Of a DNA stretch of 64,000 bases, positions 53,054 to 61,612 are shown one piece after another (position 1 is the stretch's first letter; each line of letters begins with the position of its first letter). Source of the DNA: Leucobacter sp. OLIS6 (GTDB taxonomy: Bacteria; Actinomycetota; Actinomycetes; Actinomycetales; Microbacteriaceae); NCBI RefSeq assembly GCF_002752355.1, contig NZ_MRAV01000009.1, forward strand, positions 124,001-188,000. The letters run 5' to 3'. The translations under genes were made by a program, and so were the position numbers. Below the pieces are notes generated by a model. It searched no databases. It saw only the letters and a program-made list of their open reading frames with translations, and was not told where the DNA came from.

Positions 53054-53974
53054 CTACGATGCCACCGTGGCCGCCGCGGCGACGAGGTCGCGCGCCGCGC
53101 CGAACAGGTCGCGCTCGCTTCCCCGCCAGACCGCGGCCAGGGGCCGGGTGATCGGCTCGCCGAGCATCTCGACCGCGCGCACCCGACCGAGCCGCAGGTC
53201 GTCGGCGACCGTCAGATCACTGAGCACGGCTGGTCCGAGCCCGCCCGCCACGGCGGAGCGCACCGCCGCCTCGGTCGAGAGCACGACCGCGGGCGCCGCG
53301 GGTTCGCGCTCGAGTCGCCGCCGGACTTCGGTCTCGAACGCCTCGCGCGTGCCGCTTCCGACCTCGCGCGCGACGAGCGCCGTGTCGGCGAGTTCCGCGA
53401 GCCCGACCCCGCCCCGGCGCTGCGCCCACGGATGGTCGGACGCGACGACGACCACCATGCGGTCGGTGCGCACCGCTCGAACGGCGAGCCCGCTCGGGGC
53501 GAGCGGCGATTCGATGAAGCCGAGGTCGGCGCGCCCCTCGCGCACCAGTCGGATCACCTCGGCGCTGTTGCCGGTGCGGAGCTCGGTCTCGGCGGGTGCC
53601 CGACCGCGATCGGCCTGGGCCCGGCGCATCTCCAGCACCCACCCGGGGAGCAGATGCGCCGCGATGGTCTGGCTCGCGGCGACGGCGAGCGCGCTTCCGG
53701 CGGTCCCGCGCAGCCCATCGACGGTCTCGGCCAGGCGGCGCGCGGCGCCGAGCACTTCGCGGGCGCCGGCGAGCACCGCGCTCCCGGCCTCGGTCGGCAC
53801 GGCGCCGGCAGCGGATCGGGCGACGAGCGAGAGCCCGAGCCGGCGTTCCGTGCCGCGCAGCCGGGAGGACACGGCCTGCTGGCTGACTCCGAGCTCGCGT
53901 GCCGCGGCCGAGAGGCTGCCCGTGCGTGCGACGGCGTCGAGCAGCTCGAGTTCGGCGAGCTCGGGAATGTTCAT
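53054..53974 (-). CDS. LysR-family regulator
   Basis: A 306-residue regulator: N-terminal winged helix (TGSLSAAARELGVSQQAVSSRLRGTERRLG) and C-terminal substrate-binding fold with ADLGFIE. It is divergent from a YeiH-family transporter; the same LysR-YeiH pairing occurs in E. coli (YeiE-YeiH), where YeiE responds to sulfite. Confidence 0.9.
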   Translation of the reverse strand: MNIPELAELELLDAVARTGSLSAAARELGVSQQAVSSRLRGTERRLGLSLVARSAAGAVPTEAGSAVLAGAREVLGAARRLAETVDGLRGTAGSALAVAASQTIAAHLLPGWVLEMRRAQADRGRAPAETELRTGNSAEVIRLVREGRADLGFIESPLAPSGLAVRAVRTDRMVVVVASDHPWAQRRGGVGLAELADTALVAREVGSGTREAFETEVRRRLEREPAAPAVVLSTEAAVRSAVAGGLGPAVLSDLTVADDLRLGRVRAVEMLGEPITRPLAAVWRGSERDLFGAARDLVAAAATVAS

Positions 53975-53985
53975 AGCGCCATGCT

Positions 53986-54000
53986 ACAAGTCTCGCTTGT
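53986..54000. promoter_or_regulatory. candidate LysR box
   Basis: ACAAG-TCTCG-CTTGT, perfect 5-bp arms, 12 bases upstream of the lysR start in the lysR-yeiH divergent region. Confidence 0.5.
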
Positions 54001-54058
54001 GCCTCGACAACGCGCGCATCGTTCCCGGGAGCCGCACCGCAACGCCATGCTGGAGAGC

Positions 54059-55099
54059 ATGCAACTGACCCCCGTGCGCACGCTCCCCTCGAGACTCGTC
54101 CTCCGCGGACGCGACGTCCTGCCCGGCGCGCTGATCTGCGCAGCGATCGCCGTCGTCGCGACCGTCATCGGCTCCTTCGTGCCGGTGCTCGGTTCCGCGC
54201 TGCCGGCGATCATCATCGGCGTGATCGTCTCGGCCGTCCGCCGACCGGGCGCCCGGCTCGCGCCCGGGATCGGCTACTCCGGCAAGTTCCTGCTGCAGTG
54301 CGCGGTCGTGCTGCTCGGTGCGCAACTGTCCATCGGCGCGGTGCTCCGGGTCGGGGCGGAATCCTTCCCCGTCATGATCTCCTCGCTCGTCGTCTGCCTG
54401 CTCGCCGCCTGGCTGATCGGACGCGCGATGGGGATCGAGCGCCGGATCCGCACGCTCATCGGCGTCGGCACCGGCATCTGCGGGGCCTCGGCGATCGCCG
54501 CCGTCTCCCCCGTGATCAAGGCGAGGAGCGCCGAGATCTCCTACGCCATCTCGACCGTGTTCCTGTTCAACATCGTCGCCGTGGCGGTGTTCCCGATGAT
54601 CGGCCACCTGCTGGACCTCGATCCGCACACCTTCGGCCTGCTCGCGGGCACCGCGGTCAACGACACGAGCTCGGTCGTGGCCGCCGCGAGCGTGTTCAGC
54701 GCCGAGGCGCTCGGCTTCGCGGTCGTCGTGAAGCTCGTGCGCACCCTCATGATCATCCCGATCAGCGTCGGGCTCGCCGGCATGGAGGCGCGACGCTCGG
54801 GCGACGGCGAGCGCCTCGGACTCCGCCGCATCGTGGGGCTGGTGCCCTGGTTCCTCGTCGGCTTCCTGATCGTCACCCTGGCGGTGTCGGTCGGCCTGAT
54901 CCCGCCCGCCGCGACGCAGGCGCTGACGAGCACGAGCGTGTTCCTCGTCGCGACCGCCCTCGCCGGGATCGGCCTCTCGACCGATCTGGGCGCGATCCGG
55001 CGTGCGGGCCTCAAGCCGCTCGGGCTCGGGGCGATCCTCTCGCTGCTCGTGACCGCGACCACGCTGACCACCATGGCGCTGACCGGCGCCATGGGCTGA
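54059..55099 (+). CDS. YeiH-family (UPF0324) putative sulfate exporter
   Basis: A 346-residue membrane protein with about ten helices. GVGTGICGASAIAAVSPVIKA and the AGTAVNDTSSVVAAASVF segment match YeiH-family proteins (E. coli has GAGSSICGAAAV). Some members export sulfite or sulfate. Start uncertain between ATG 54047 and 54059; the latter has GGAGAG three bases before it. Regulated presumably by the divergent LysR. Confidence 0.85.
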   Translation: MQLTPVRTLPSRLVLRGRDVLPGALICAAIAVVATVIGSFVPVLGSALPAIIIGVIVSAVRRPGARLAPGIGYSGKFLLQCAVVLLGAQLSIGAVLRVGAESFPVMISSLVVCLLAAWLIGRAMGIERRIRTLIGVGTGICGASAIAAVSPVIKARSAEISYAISTVFLFNIVAVAVFPMIGHLLDLDPHTFGLLAGTAVNDTSSVVAAASVFSAEALGFAVVVKLVRTLMIIPISVGLAGMEARRSGDGERLGLRRIVGLVPWFLVGFLIVTLAVSVGLIPPAATQALTSTSVFLVATALAGIGLSTDLGAIRRAGLKPLGLGAILSLLVTATTLTTMALTGAMG

Positions 55100-55108
55100 G
55101 CGACGGGA

Positions 55109-56071
55109 TCAGGCCCGCCGGGCCTCCGTCGGCGAGACGCCGTAGGCGGCCTTGAACACGCGGCTGAAGTGCGCGGCGTCGACGAAGCCCCAGCGCGACG
55201 CGAGCGCGGACACCGGCCGCTCGGCGAGCAGCGGATCGAGCAGGTCCATGCGGCAGCGCTCGAGCCGGCGCTCGCGGATCCAGGTCGACACGGTGACGCC
55301 CATCGGCCGGAACAGCGTGTGCAGATGCCGGGTCGAGATGTAGTGCGCCGCCGCGATGCTGCCGGGTGACAGCTCGGAGGACCCGAGGTTCGCGTCGATG
55401 TAGTCGGTGATCTTCTGCATCAGCACCTGGTGCGGATCGCGCTGCACGGGATCCGCGTCGAGGATCGTCGACAGCAGCGTGCTGATGAGGTCGAGGCTCG
55501 TGTGCGCGAGCTTCGCCTGCACGCGCGGGCCGAGCTCGGTGAGCTGCGCCGGGAACTGCGTGAGGAACGCGGCGAGGACCGATGAGAGCGCGGGGTGCTG
55601 CGCCCCGAGGGACTCGGCGGTGAGCTGCTGCGCGAAGGATCCGGGAAGCTCGAGCCGGTTCTTGGGGAACATGACGATGAGATTGCGGAACGTCTCGGTG
55701 AACATCAGCGAATAGGGCCGCGAGGTGTCGTAGATCGACAGGTCGCCCGGGTGCATGACGAGTTCCTTGCCGTCCTGGATCAGGATGCTCGATCCCGAGA
55801 GCAACAGGCTCATCTTGTAGTGGCCGCTGCCCCCGTTGTCGATCGTCGCCTGGGTCCGCTCGACGAGGTGCGGCGCGGCCGCGACCTCGGTGAACGCGAC
55901 CCCGTCGGCATCGGCCGAGCTGATGCGCGCCGAGAAGCCCTCGGAGCGTTCGGCGCTGACCTCGAGCGGCACGAAGGACGTCGAGATCATGGAACGGAAT
56001 GCGGGGAGGTCGTCGGCCCGGTCGACGTGGGGAGTCGAGCCGGTCTGAGCCGACACCGTTGTGAGCTGCAT
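55109..56071 (-). CDS. AraC-family regulator (copy 1)
   Basis: A 320-residue regulator: AraC-binding-like N-terminal domain (VERTQATIDNGG, GHYKMSLLLSG, GDLSIYDTSRPYSL) and C-terminal AraC HTH (IAAAHYISTRHLHTLF, WGFVDAAHFSRVFKAAYGVSP). ATG at 56071 follows GGAGAG at 9 bases. Same strand as, and 59 bases beyond, the aminotransferase; likely controls that set. Clearly paralogous to the AraC gene at 61613. Confidence 0.88.
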   Translation of the reverse strand: MQLTTVSAQTGSTPHVDRADDLPAFRSMISTSFVPLEVSAERSEGFSARISSADADGVAFTEVAAAPHLVERTQATIDNGGSGHYKMSLLLSGSSILIQDGKELVMHPGDLSIYDTSRPYSLMFTETFRNLIVMFPKNRLELPGSFAQQLTAESLGAQHPALSSVLAAFLTQFPAQLTELGPRVQAKLAHTSLDLISTLLSTILDADPVQRDPHQVLMQKITDYIDANLGSSELSPGSIAAAHYISTRHLHTLFRPMGVTVSTWIRERRLERCRMDLLDPLLAERPVSALASRWGFVDAAHFSRVFKAAYGVSPTEARRA

Positions 56072-56130
56072 GCGAATCACCTCTCCGGCGAGGATAACAC
56101 TTCGGATTTCTCGGAATGGCCGGGATCGGG

Positions 56131-57408
56131 TCAGACCCGGACCTCGGCGAGCGACGCTTCGAGGGCGTCGAGCAGGATCGGCAGTTCCGCCGCGCCGAAC
56201 GCGAGCGGCGGACGCACCTTGAGCACGCTCTCGTTCCGGCCGATGCGCGAGATGAGCACCTTGCGCGCCTTCATCGCCTCGACGACCTGCTTCGCCAGGT
56301 GCGGGGCCGGGATGCCGTCGACCGCGAAGTCGAGGCCGAGGAACAGACCGGTTCCCTTCGCGGCGCGCACGAAATCGCCGTGCCGTTCGGCGAGCTCACC
56401 GAAGCGGGTGAGCGCCCGGGCACCGAGATCCTGCGCACGACCCATCAACCCCTCGGCCTCCATCTCGAGCAGCACGGCCTCGCCGACGGCTGCCGAGACC
56501 GGGTTGCCCGCGAAGGTGTTGAAGAATTCGTTGCGCGAGCCGAAGCGGTCGAGCACGTCCTCGCTCGTCACCACGGCCGACATCGGATGCCCGTTGCCCA
56601 TGGGTTTGCCCATCGTCACGAGATCGGGATCCATGCCCGCGTAGTCGTGGCCCCACATGTGCGAGCCCGTGCGACCGAAGCCGCTCTGCACCTCGTCGGC
56701 GATCACCATGCCGCCGGCCGCGCGCACCCGGTCGACGATGCCGGCGACGAGCCCCGCGGGAACGCGCGGCATGCCCTCGGTCGAGAACAGCGGGTCGAAC
56801 AGCGAGGCGGACACACCGAAACCGGCCTCCTGCAGCGACGCGATCGAGGCGTCGAGCGACGCGAGGGTCTCGGCGAGCACCTGGGCCTCGGGGCGCGGGT
56901 CGGAGTCGAGATCGGGGATCCGCAGCGTGCGCACGTGCGCGCCGAGCGGCTCGCGGGTCGTGAGGCCAGTGGTCATCTGGGCGAGCGTGATCGTGGTGCC
57001 GTGATAGCTGTAGTCCGATACGATGACGCCGGTGTTCCCGGTCAGCTGCCGGGCGATCCGCAGGGCGAGCTCGTTGGCCTCCGAACCGGAGTTGCCGTAG
57101 AACACTCGATCGAGCCCGGGCCGGAACGTCGAGAGCAGGCGCTCCGAGTAGTCGACGACGCGCTCGTTGAGGTAGCGGGTGTGCACGTTGAGCGTCGCGG
57201 CCTGCTCGGCGAGCGCCCGCACGACCCGGTCGTTGGCGTGGCCCACGTGCGGCACGTTGTTGTAGCCGTCGAGGTAGCGATCGCCGTTCGCCTCGGTGAA
57301 CCACACGCCCTTCGCCGAGACGAACTGCAGCGGCTCGGCGTAGAACAGGGGCGAGTACGGGCCGATCGTGCGGTTGCGGCGGGCAATGAGGTCGGCGTTG
57401 CTGGTCAT
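56131..57408 (-). CDS. class-III aminotransferase-fold enzyme, probable phospholyase
   Basis: A 425-residue PLP enzyme. DGYNNVPHVGH, LNVHTRYLNERVVDYSERLL and FYGNSGSEANELALRIAR match the AGXT2L (ethanolamine-phosphate/5-phosphohydroxylysine phospholyase) branch; ADEVQSGFGRTG and the PLP Lys in MGKPMGNGHP follow. Those relatives eliminate ammonia and phosphate to give an aldehyde. The adjacent APH-type kinase supports this over a simple aminotransferase; substrate not decided. Confidence 0.8.
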   Translation of the reverse strand: MTSNADLIARRNRTIGPYSPLFYAEPLQFVSAKGVWFTEANGDRYLDGYNNVPHVGHANDRVVRALAEQAATLNVHTRYLNERVVDYSERLLSTFRPGLDRVFYGNSGSEANELALRIARQLTGNTGVIVSDYSYHGTTITLAQMTTGLTTREPLGAHVRTLRIPDLDSDPRPEAQVLAETLASLDASIASLQEAGFGVSASLFDPLFSTEGMPRVPAGLVAGIVDRVRAAGGMVIADEVQSGFGRTGSHMWGHDYAGMDPDLVTMGKPMGNGHPMSAVVTSEDVLDRFGSRNEFFNTFAGNPVSAAVGEAVLLEMEAEGLMGRAQDLGARALTRFGELAERHGDFVRAAKGTGLFLGLDFAVDGIPAPHLAKQVVEAMKARKVLISRIGRNESVLKVRPPLAFGAAELPILLDALEASLAEVRV

Positions 57409-57458
57409 GCGCTGGTCTCCAGGGTCGGGGATGCTGGGCGGAGTCGGGCGGTCGGCGG

Positions 57459-58457
57459 TCAGGCGACGAGGTCGCGGGACAGGCGGACCACGTGCGGGAG
57501 CACGGTGGTCGCATGCCACTCGGCGGTGGACTCGCCGCGGCGGTCCGCGGCCCAGCCCAGGTAGGTGAGGCCGCGCGCCAACAGGATCGCCGGGAACACC
57601 TCGTGGTCGGCGGGTCGGAGCGGACGCACCGACTCGTATCCGGCGAACAGCGCCTCGCGGTACTCGGCGCCCCGCGGGTGCGGGGTGAAGAAGTAGATCG
57701 CGGTGGCGAGGTCGAACAGGTGCCAGCCCGCCGCGAAGTCGTCGAAGTCGATGAGCACGAGCCCCCCGGGCGTGCGCAGCACGTTCTCGGGAGTGAGATC
57801 GGCGTGGATCGGGCCGAACCGATCCTCCGGACGGCCGTAGCGCTCGAGATCGGCGCGGATCCGGGCGATCGCGGTCTCGACGGCTGCGCGGTCCTCGCCG
57901 ACGAGCTCGGCCATGCGCAGCGGATCGCCCCAGGCCGGCTCGGCCCCGACGAGCCCGTCGAGGTCCCAGTCGCCACGGGGCACCGACGGCTGGTAGCCCG
58001 AGCGCTCGGTGGCGGCGTGCAGCTCTGCCGCGAGGCGCCCGAGCGCGAAGAAGTCGGCGGCGGGCAGGTCGGCGGTGCCGTCGACGGCCGTGCGCTCGTC
58101 GCCGAAGTTGCCGGTGTTCACGAGCAGATCCTGCACATCGACCTGGTGCACGCCGGCCGGGTGCTCGGCGCCGACGATGCAGAATGCCCGCCCGTCGGCC
58201 GTCTTGAGGAAGGTCGGCACCGCGACGCCCTCGCTGCGGAGCGCGTCGACGAAGTCGAGCTCGCAGTTGAGCTCGGCATCGCTGCGGTAGCCGCTGCGGT
58301 GCACGCGCACGACGTAGTCGCGGTCGCCCTGCGTCGTCGCGAAGACGACGTTCTCGCGGTGCTTGAGCAGACGCAGCTCGGCGTCGGGGGCGAAGCCGTA
58401 GCTCGGGAGCGCCTCGCGGGCGAGTTCGGCCGCTGCTGCGGGGTCGACGACGACCAT
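57459..58457 (-). CDS. APH-type small-molecule kinase (hydroxylysine/ethanolamine kinase-like)
   Basis: A 332-residue aminoglycoside-phosphotransferase-fold kinase. The catalytic loop is GPIHADLTPENVL (HxD...N) and the metal Asp lies in LIDFDDFAAGW. GGAGGAGGG precedes ATG at 58457. It is 50 bases upstream of the phospholyase-like gene. The pair kinase plus AGXT2L-like enzyme is known for hydroxylysine and ethanolamine degradation, where the kinase makes the phosphorylated amino alcohol. Not an antibiotic-resistance enzyme on this evidence. Confidence 0.8.
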   Translation of the reverse strand: MVVVDPAAAAELAREALPSYGFAPDAELRLLKHRENVVFATTQGDRDYVVRVHRSGYRSDAELNCELDFVDALRSEGVAVPTFLKTADGRAFCIVGAEHPAGVHQVDVQDLLVNTGNFGDERTAVDGTADLPAADFFALGRLAAELHAATERSGYQPSVPRGDWDLDGLVGAEPAWGDPLRMAELVGEDRAAVETAIARIRADLERYGRPEDRFGPIHADLTPENVLRTPGGLVLIDFDDFAAGWHLFDLATAIYFFTPHPRGAEYREALFAGYESVRPLRPADHEVFPAILLARGLTYLGWAADRRGESTAEWHATTVLPHVVRLSRDLVA

Positions 58458-58502
58458 GTGATTCCCTCCTCCGAGCCCGGCGACGGCGCCGGACGTGAAA
58501 AT

Positions 58503-58517
58503 TATACGATGAGTATA
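58503..58517. promoter_or_regulatory. candidate TetR operator over the kinase -10 box
   Basis: TATAC-GATGA-GTATA, perfect 5-bp arms, covering the -10 box of the kinase operon. Confidence 0.5.
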
Positions 58518-58540
58518 GAAACTAGATGACGAGTTCACAA
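58512..58540 (-). promoter_or_regulatory. promoter of the kinase-phospholyase operon
   Basis: On the minus strand TTGTGA (58540-58535), 17 bases, TATACT (58517-58512), with a palindrome overlapping the -10. Confidence 0.55.
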
Positions 58541-58568
58541 TAGGGCGTTCCGGCCGTAGACTGCGGGA

Positions 58569-59186
58569 ATGACGACCGAGGCCCCGACGCGCTCCGCGCC
58601 CCTCACCCTGCGCGAGCGACGACAGCAGCGAACCCGCGTCGAACTCGTCGACGCCGTGCTCGCGGTCATCGCCGACGATGGCGTCGACGCGCTCACGATC
58701 GATCGGGTATCGCAGGAGTCCGGGATCTCACGCGGCACGATCTACGCCCACTTCTCGGGCGGCCGCGACGAACTGCTGCGCGCCGCCTACGCGCGCCTCG
58801 GCACCGACCTCGTCGCCCGCACGCAGGAGGCGGTCTCGCAGGCCGCCGACTGGCGCGGGCGCCTCGCAGCGCACGCCCGGGCGATGTTCGACCTCGCAGG
58901 CGATCCCCGACTCGGTCGCTTCTACAACGTCTCGGGCCCGGCGCTCATCACGGACGGAGCCGAGCGCGGCATCGGGTCCGCGGCGAGCGCCGCGATGATC
59001 CGCGAGGCCCTCGAGCAGGCGCAGTCCGCGGGCGAGGTCGACCCGGCCGTCGACGCGGGTGCGGTCGCCGTGCTGCTCGTCGGGTCGATGCGCGAAGCCG
59101 CGATCGGCGTCGCCGCGGGCGTCGCCGATCCCGAGCGGGTGTTCGCGGCCTACTCGCGCCTGCTGGACGGCCTCGCCGCGCCCTGA
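58569..59186 (+). CDS. TetR-family regulator
   Basis: A 205-residue regulator; HTH IDRVSQESGISRGTIYAHFSGGRDELL at about residues 44-70. Divergent from the kinase-phospholyase operon, with a palindrome over that promoter, so a probable repressor. TAGACT ends 6 bases before ATG (leaderless). Confidence 0.9.
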   Translation: MTTEAPTRSAPLTLRERRQQRTRVELVDAVLAVIADDGVDALTIDRVSQESGISRGTIYAHFSGGRDELLRAAYARLGTDLVARTQEAVSQAADWRGRLAAHARAMFDLAGDPRLGRFYNVSGPALITDGAERGIGSAASAAMIREALEQAQSAGEVDPAVDAGAVAVLLVGSMREAAIGVAAGVADPERVFAAYSRLLDGLAAP

Positions 59187-59218
59187 GCCGACCGCCGCGG
59201 AACACGGCCGAACCCGGC

Positions 59219-59893
59219 TCAGGCCAGCGGGTCGGAGATCCGGGTCGAGCGGTACCCCGCGCCCGACCGCAGCGGCACCCATCGGCGCCACTGCTTCGCC
59301 GAGAGCCGGAACGGCAGGTGCTCCTGCAGGTGCCTCGCCGCGGGCACCAACCGCTCGTCGGCCGGCAGGGTGAGCCAGAGCGAGAGCTTCGACCCCGTGG
59401 CGCCGAACGACGCGCGCACTCCCGAGACGCCGAGCCGCCGACCGTATCCGTCGATCGGATCCTCGCCGAACCGGGCCGGGTCCAGATCGGGCTCCGGGCG
59501 ACCCGTCGCAGGGCTCGTGAGCCGACCGTGCAGGGTCTGCACGAGCGAAACCCGCAGACCGGCCGGCGACTTCGGGTCGAGCAGCACCGCCGCGTCGGCG
59601 ACGCGCTCGGCGGGCACCCGCCAGACGCGCTGCGCAGGCTGGCTCCGTGCGGGCCCGCCGAGCGCCTCGCGCAGCGCCCGCTCGTACGCTTCGCCCGAGG
59701 CGGTCGGGCGTCCGAGGACCTGCAAGGTCCATCTCGGGGCCTCCGCGGGTTCGAGGCAGGCCCCGACGAAGCCGTCGACCGACGCCATCGCCCGATCGAC
59801 GCGCAGGATGCGCATCCCGTGCGCACCGCCCGAGGCCGCCGGCAGCCCGTCGTAGCTGACCGCTTCGGGACCGACCGCCGCTGCTCCGCTCAT
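59219..59893 (-). CDS. hypothetical protein
   Basis: A 224-residue protein I do not recognise. No membrane segment, signal or catalytic motif; the N-terminal half is small-residue rich, the C-terminal half basic and mixed (AKQWRRWVPLRSGAGYRSTR). ATG at 59893 is 8 bases after TACCCT; upstream in-frame residues are less likely coding. Codon use matches neighbours and the frame is clean, so a real gene is probable. Confidence 0.55.
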   Translation of the reverse strand: MSGAAAVGPEAVSYDGLPAASGGAHGMRILRVDRAMASVDGFVGACLEPAEAPRWTLQVLGRPTASGEAYERALREALGGPARSQPAQRVWRVPAERVADAAVLLDPKSPAGLRVSLVQTLHGRLTSPATGRPEPDLDPARFGEDPIDGYGRRLGVSGVRASFGATGSKLSLWLTLPADERLVPAARHLQEHLPFRLSAKQWRRWVPLRSGAGYRSTRISDPLA

Positions 59894-59922
59894 GAGGCCC
59901 GAGGGTAGCAGCGCCGGGTCTT

Positions 59923-59944
59923 CGGGAACCGGCAGCCGTTCCCG
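59923..59944. promoter_or_regulatory. inverted repeat upstream of the aldehyde dehydrogenase
   Basis: CGGGAAC-N8-GTTCCCG, perfect 7-bp arms, about 95 bases before the dehydrogenase start; candidate operator in the divergent region. Confidence 0.4.
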
Positions 59945-60039
59945 TACAGACAATCTCGTCGCGGTCTCGGACAACAGGACCGGCTCGTCCGGCACGTACG
60001 CTGAACGGGACTGGACAATCATCCCGAAGCGGAGGATCA

Positions 60040-61452
60040 ATGGAGACCTACAGCAGCCTGCTCGCAGCGGTCACGGCTCAGGGCGGCGAGACCCGCGAGG
60101 TGCTCGACCCGGCGACCGGCGAGCGCATCGGCGATGCGCCCGTGCAGGACGTCGCCGCGCTCGAAGCGGCCATCGACACGGCGGAGGCCGCGCAGCCCGC
60201 GTGGGCGGCGCTCAGCGACGCCGAGCGGAGCGCCTATCTGAACCGCGCGGCCGACGCCATCGAGGCCGCGGCCGAGCCGCTCGCCGAGCTGCTCTCGCGC
60301 GAGCAGGGCAAGCCGCTCAACGGTCCGAACGCCCGCTTCGAGGTCGGCGCCTGCGCCGTCTGGACCCGCTCCGCCGCAGACACCCCGCTCCCCGTCGAGG
60401 TGATCGTCGACGACGGCGAGAACTACGCCGAGCTGCACTACCGCCCGATCGGTGTCGTCGGCGCGATCTCGCCGTGGAACTGGCCCATGATGATCTCGAT
60501 CTGGCAGATCGCGCCGTCGCTGCGCATGGGCAACACCGTGGTCATCAAGCCCGCCGAGACGACGACCCTCTCGGTGCTCGCGCTCGTGGCCGTCATGAAC
60601 CAGGTGCTGCCGGCCGGCGTGCTCAACATCGTGCCCGGCCCCGGCAGCACGGTCGGCGACGCGCTGACCCGCAGCCCGAAGATCGGCAAGATCATGTTCA
60701 CCGGCTCGACCCCGGTGGGCAAGCGCATCATCGAGGCCTCCGCCGGCAACGTGACCCGCCTCACCCTCGAGCTGGGCGGCAACGACGCGGGCATCGTGCT
60801 CCCCGACGTCGATCCGAAGGCCATCGCCGAGGACCTGTTCTGGGGCGCGTTCATCAACACCGGCCAAACCTGCGCGGCGCTCAAGCGCCTCTACGTCCAC
60901 GACTCGGTCTACGACGCCGTCGTCGAGGAGCTGGCGAAGGTCGCCGCCGCGGTGCCCATGGGCGTCGGCGTCGACGAGCAGAACGTGCTCGGACCGCTGC
61001 AGAATCGCGCCCAGTTCGACGTCGTCGATCGCCTGGTCGAGGCCGCGAAGGCCTCGGGCGCCCGCGTCGTGCTGGGCGGCGAGCCCGACCGGGACGCCGT
61101 CGGGTACTTCTATCCGACCACCCTGGTCGCCGACATCGACCCGCACAACGACCTCGTGCTGGAGGAGCAGTTCGGCCCGGCGCTGCCCATCATCCGCTAC
61201 TCCGAGCTCGACGAGGCCGTGCGCCTCGCGAACGAGCTCGAGGTCGGCCTCGGTGCCTCGGTGTGGTCGAACGACCGCGATGAGGCGAAGCGGATCGCGG
61301 CCCGGCTGCAGGCCGGTACCGTGTGGATCAACTCGCACGGCGGCCTGCACCCGCAGATCCCGTTCGGCGGGGCGAAGCAGTCCGGCTACGGCCGCGAGTT
61401 CGGCGTCGAGGGCCTCAAGGCCGTCGCCGAGCCGCAGGTCGTCAGCGGCTGA
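60040..61452 (+). CDS. NAD(P)-dependent aldehyde dehydrogenase
   Basis: A 470-residue aldehyde dehydrogenase. SPWNWPMM, GSTPVGKRI, Glu in LELGGND and catalytic Cys in NTGQTCAALKR are intact. A GCGGAGG ribosome site lies 5 bases before ATG. It lies between the kinase-phospholyase block and an AraC gene; oxidation of the aldehyde released by the phospholyase is the attractive but unproven role. Ends in a strong terminator. Confidence 0.9.
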   Translation: METYSSLLAAVTAQGGETREVLDPATGERIGDAPVQDVAALEAAIDTAEAAQPAWAALSDAERSAYLNRAADAIEAAAEPLAELLSREQGKPLNGPNARFEVGACAVWTRSAADTPLPVEVIVDDGENYAELHYRPIGVVGAISPWNWPMMISIWQIAPSLRMGNTVVIKPAETTTLSVLALVAVMNQVLPAGVLNIVPGPGSTVGDALTRSPKIGKIMFTGSTPVGKRIIEASAGNVTRLTLELGGNDAGIVLPDVDPKAIAEDLFWGAFINTGQTCAALKRLYVHDSVYDAVVEELAKVAAAVPMGVGVDEQNVLGPLQNRAQFDVVDRLVEAAKASGARVVLGGEPDRDAVGYFYPTTLVADIDPHNDLVLEEQFGPALPIIRYSELDEAVRLANELEVGLGASVWSNDRDEAKRIAARLQAGTVWINSHGGLHPQIPFGGAKQSGYGREFGVEGLKAVAEPQVVSG

Positions 61453-61456
61453 ACCT

Positions 61457-61504
61457 CACGAGGGGCTCCGCCCGATGCACCGCCATCGGCCGGAGCCCCT
61501 CGTG
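61457..61504 (+). terminator. intrinsic terminator of the aldehyde dehydrogenase
   Basis: A 21-bp stem with one mismatch and a CACCGC loop, 5 bases after the stop codon. Confidence 0.7.
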
Positions 61505-61612
61505 TTACCCGAACGCAATACGGCGGGCGCCGGAGCCCGCGGCATTGCACCTACGATTGGGGGCAGGGCGCCGCCTCCACAGCATCTGGCGCCCCCGCAC
61601 GAAGAGAAACCG

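Noticed and set aside
57459-58457. APH-fold kinase as an aminoglycoside-resistance gene
   Set aside because: It is coupled to an AGXT2L-like PLP enzyme, which fits metabolic kinases of the same fold better.
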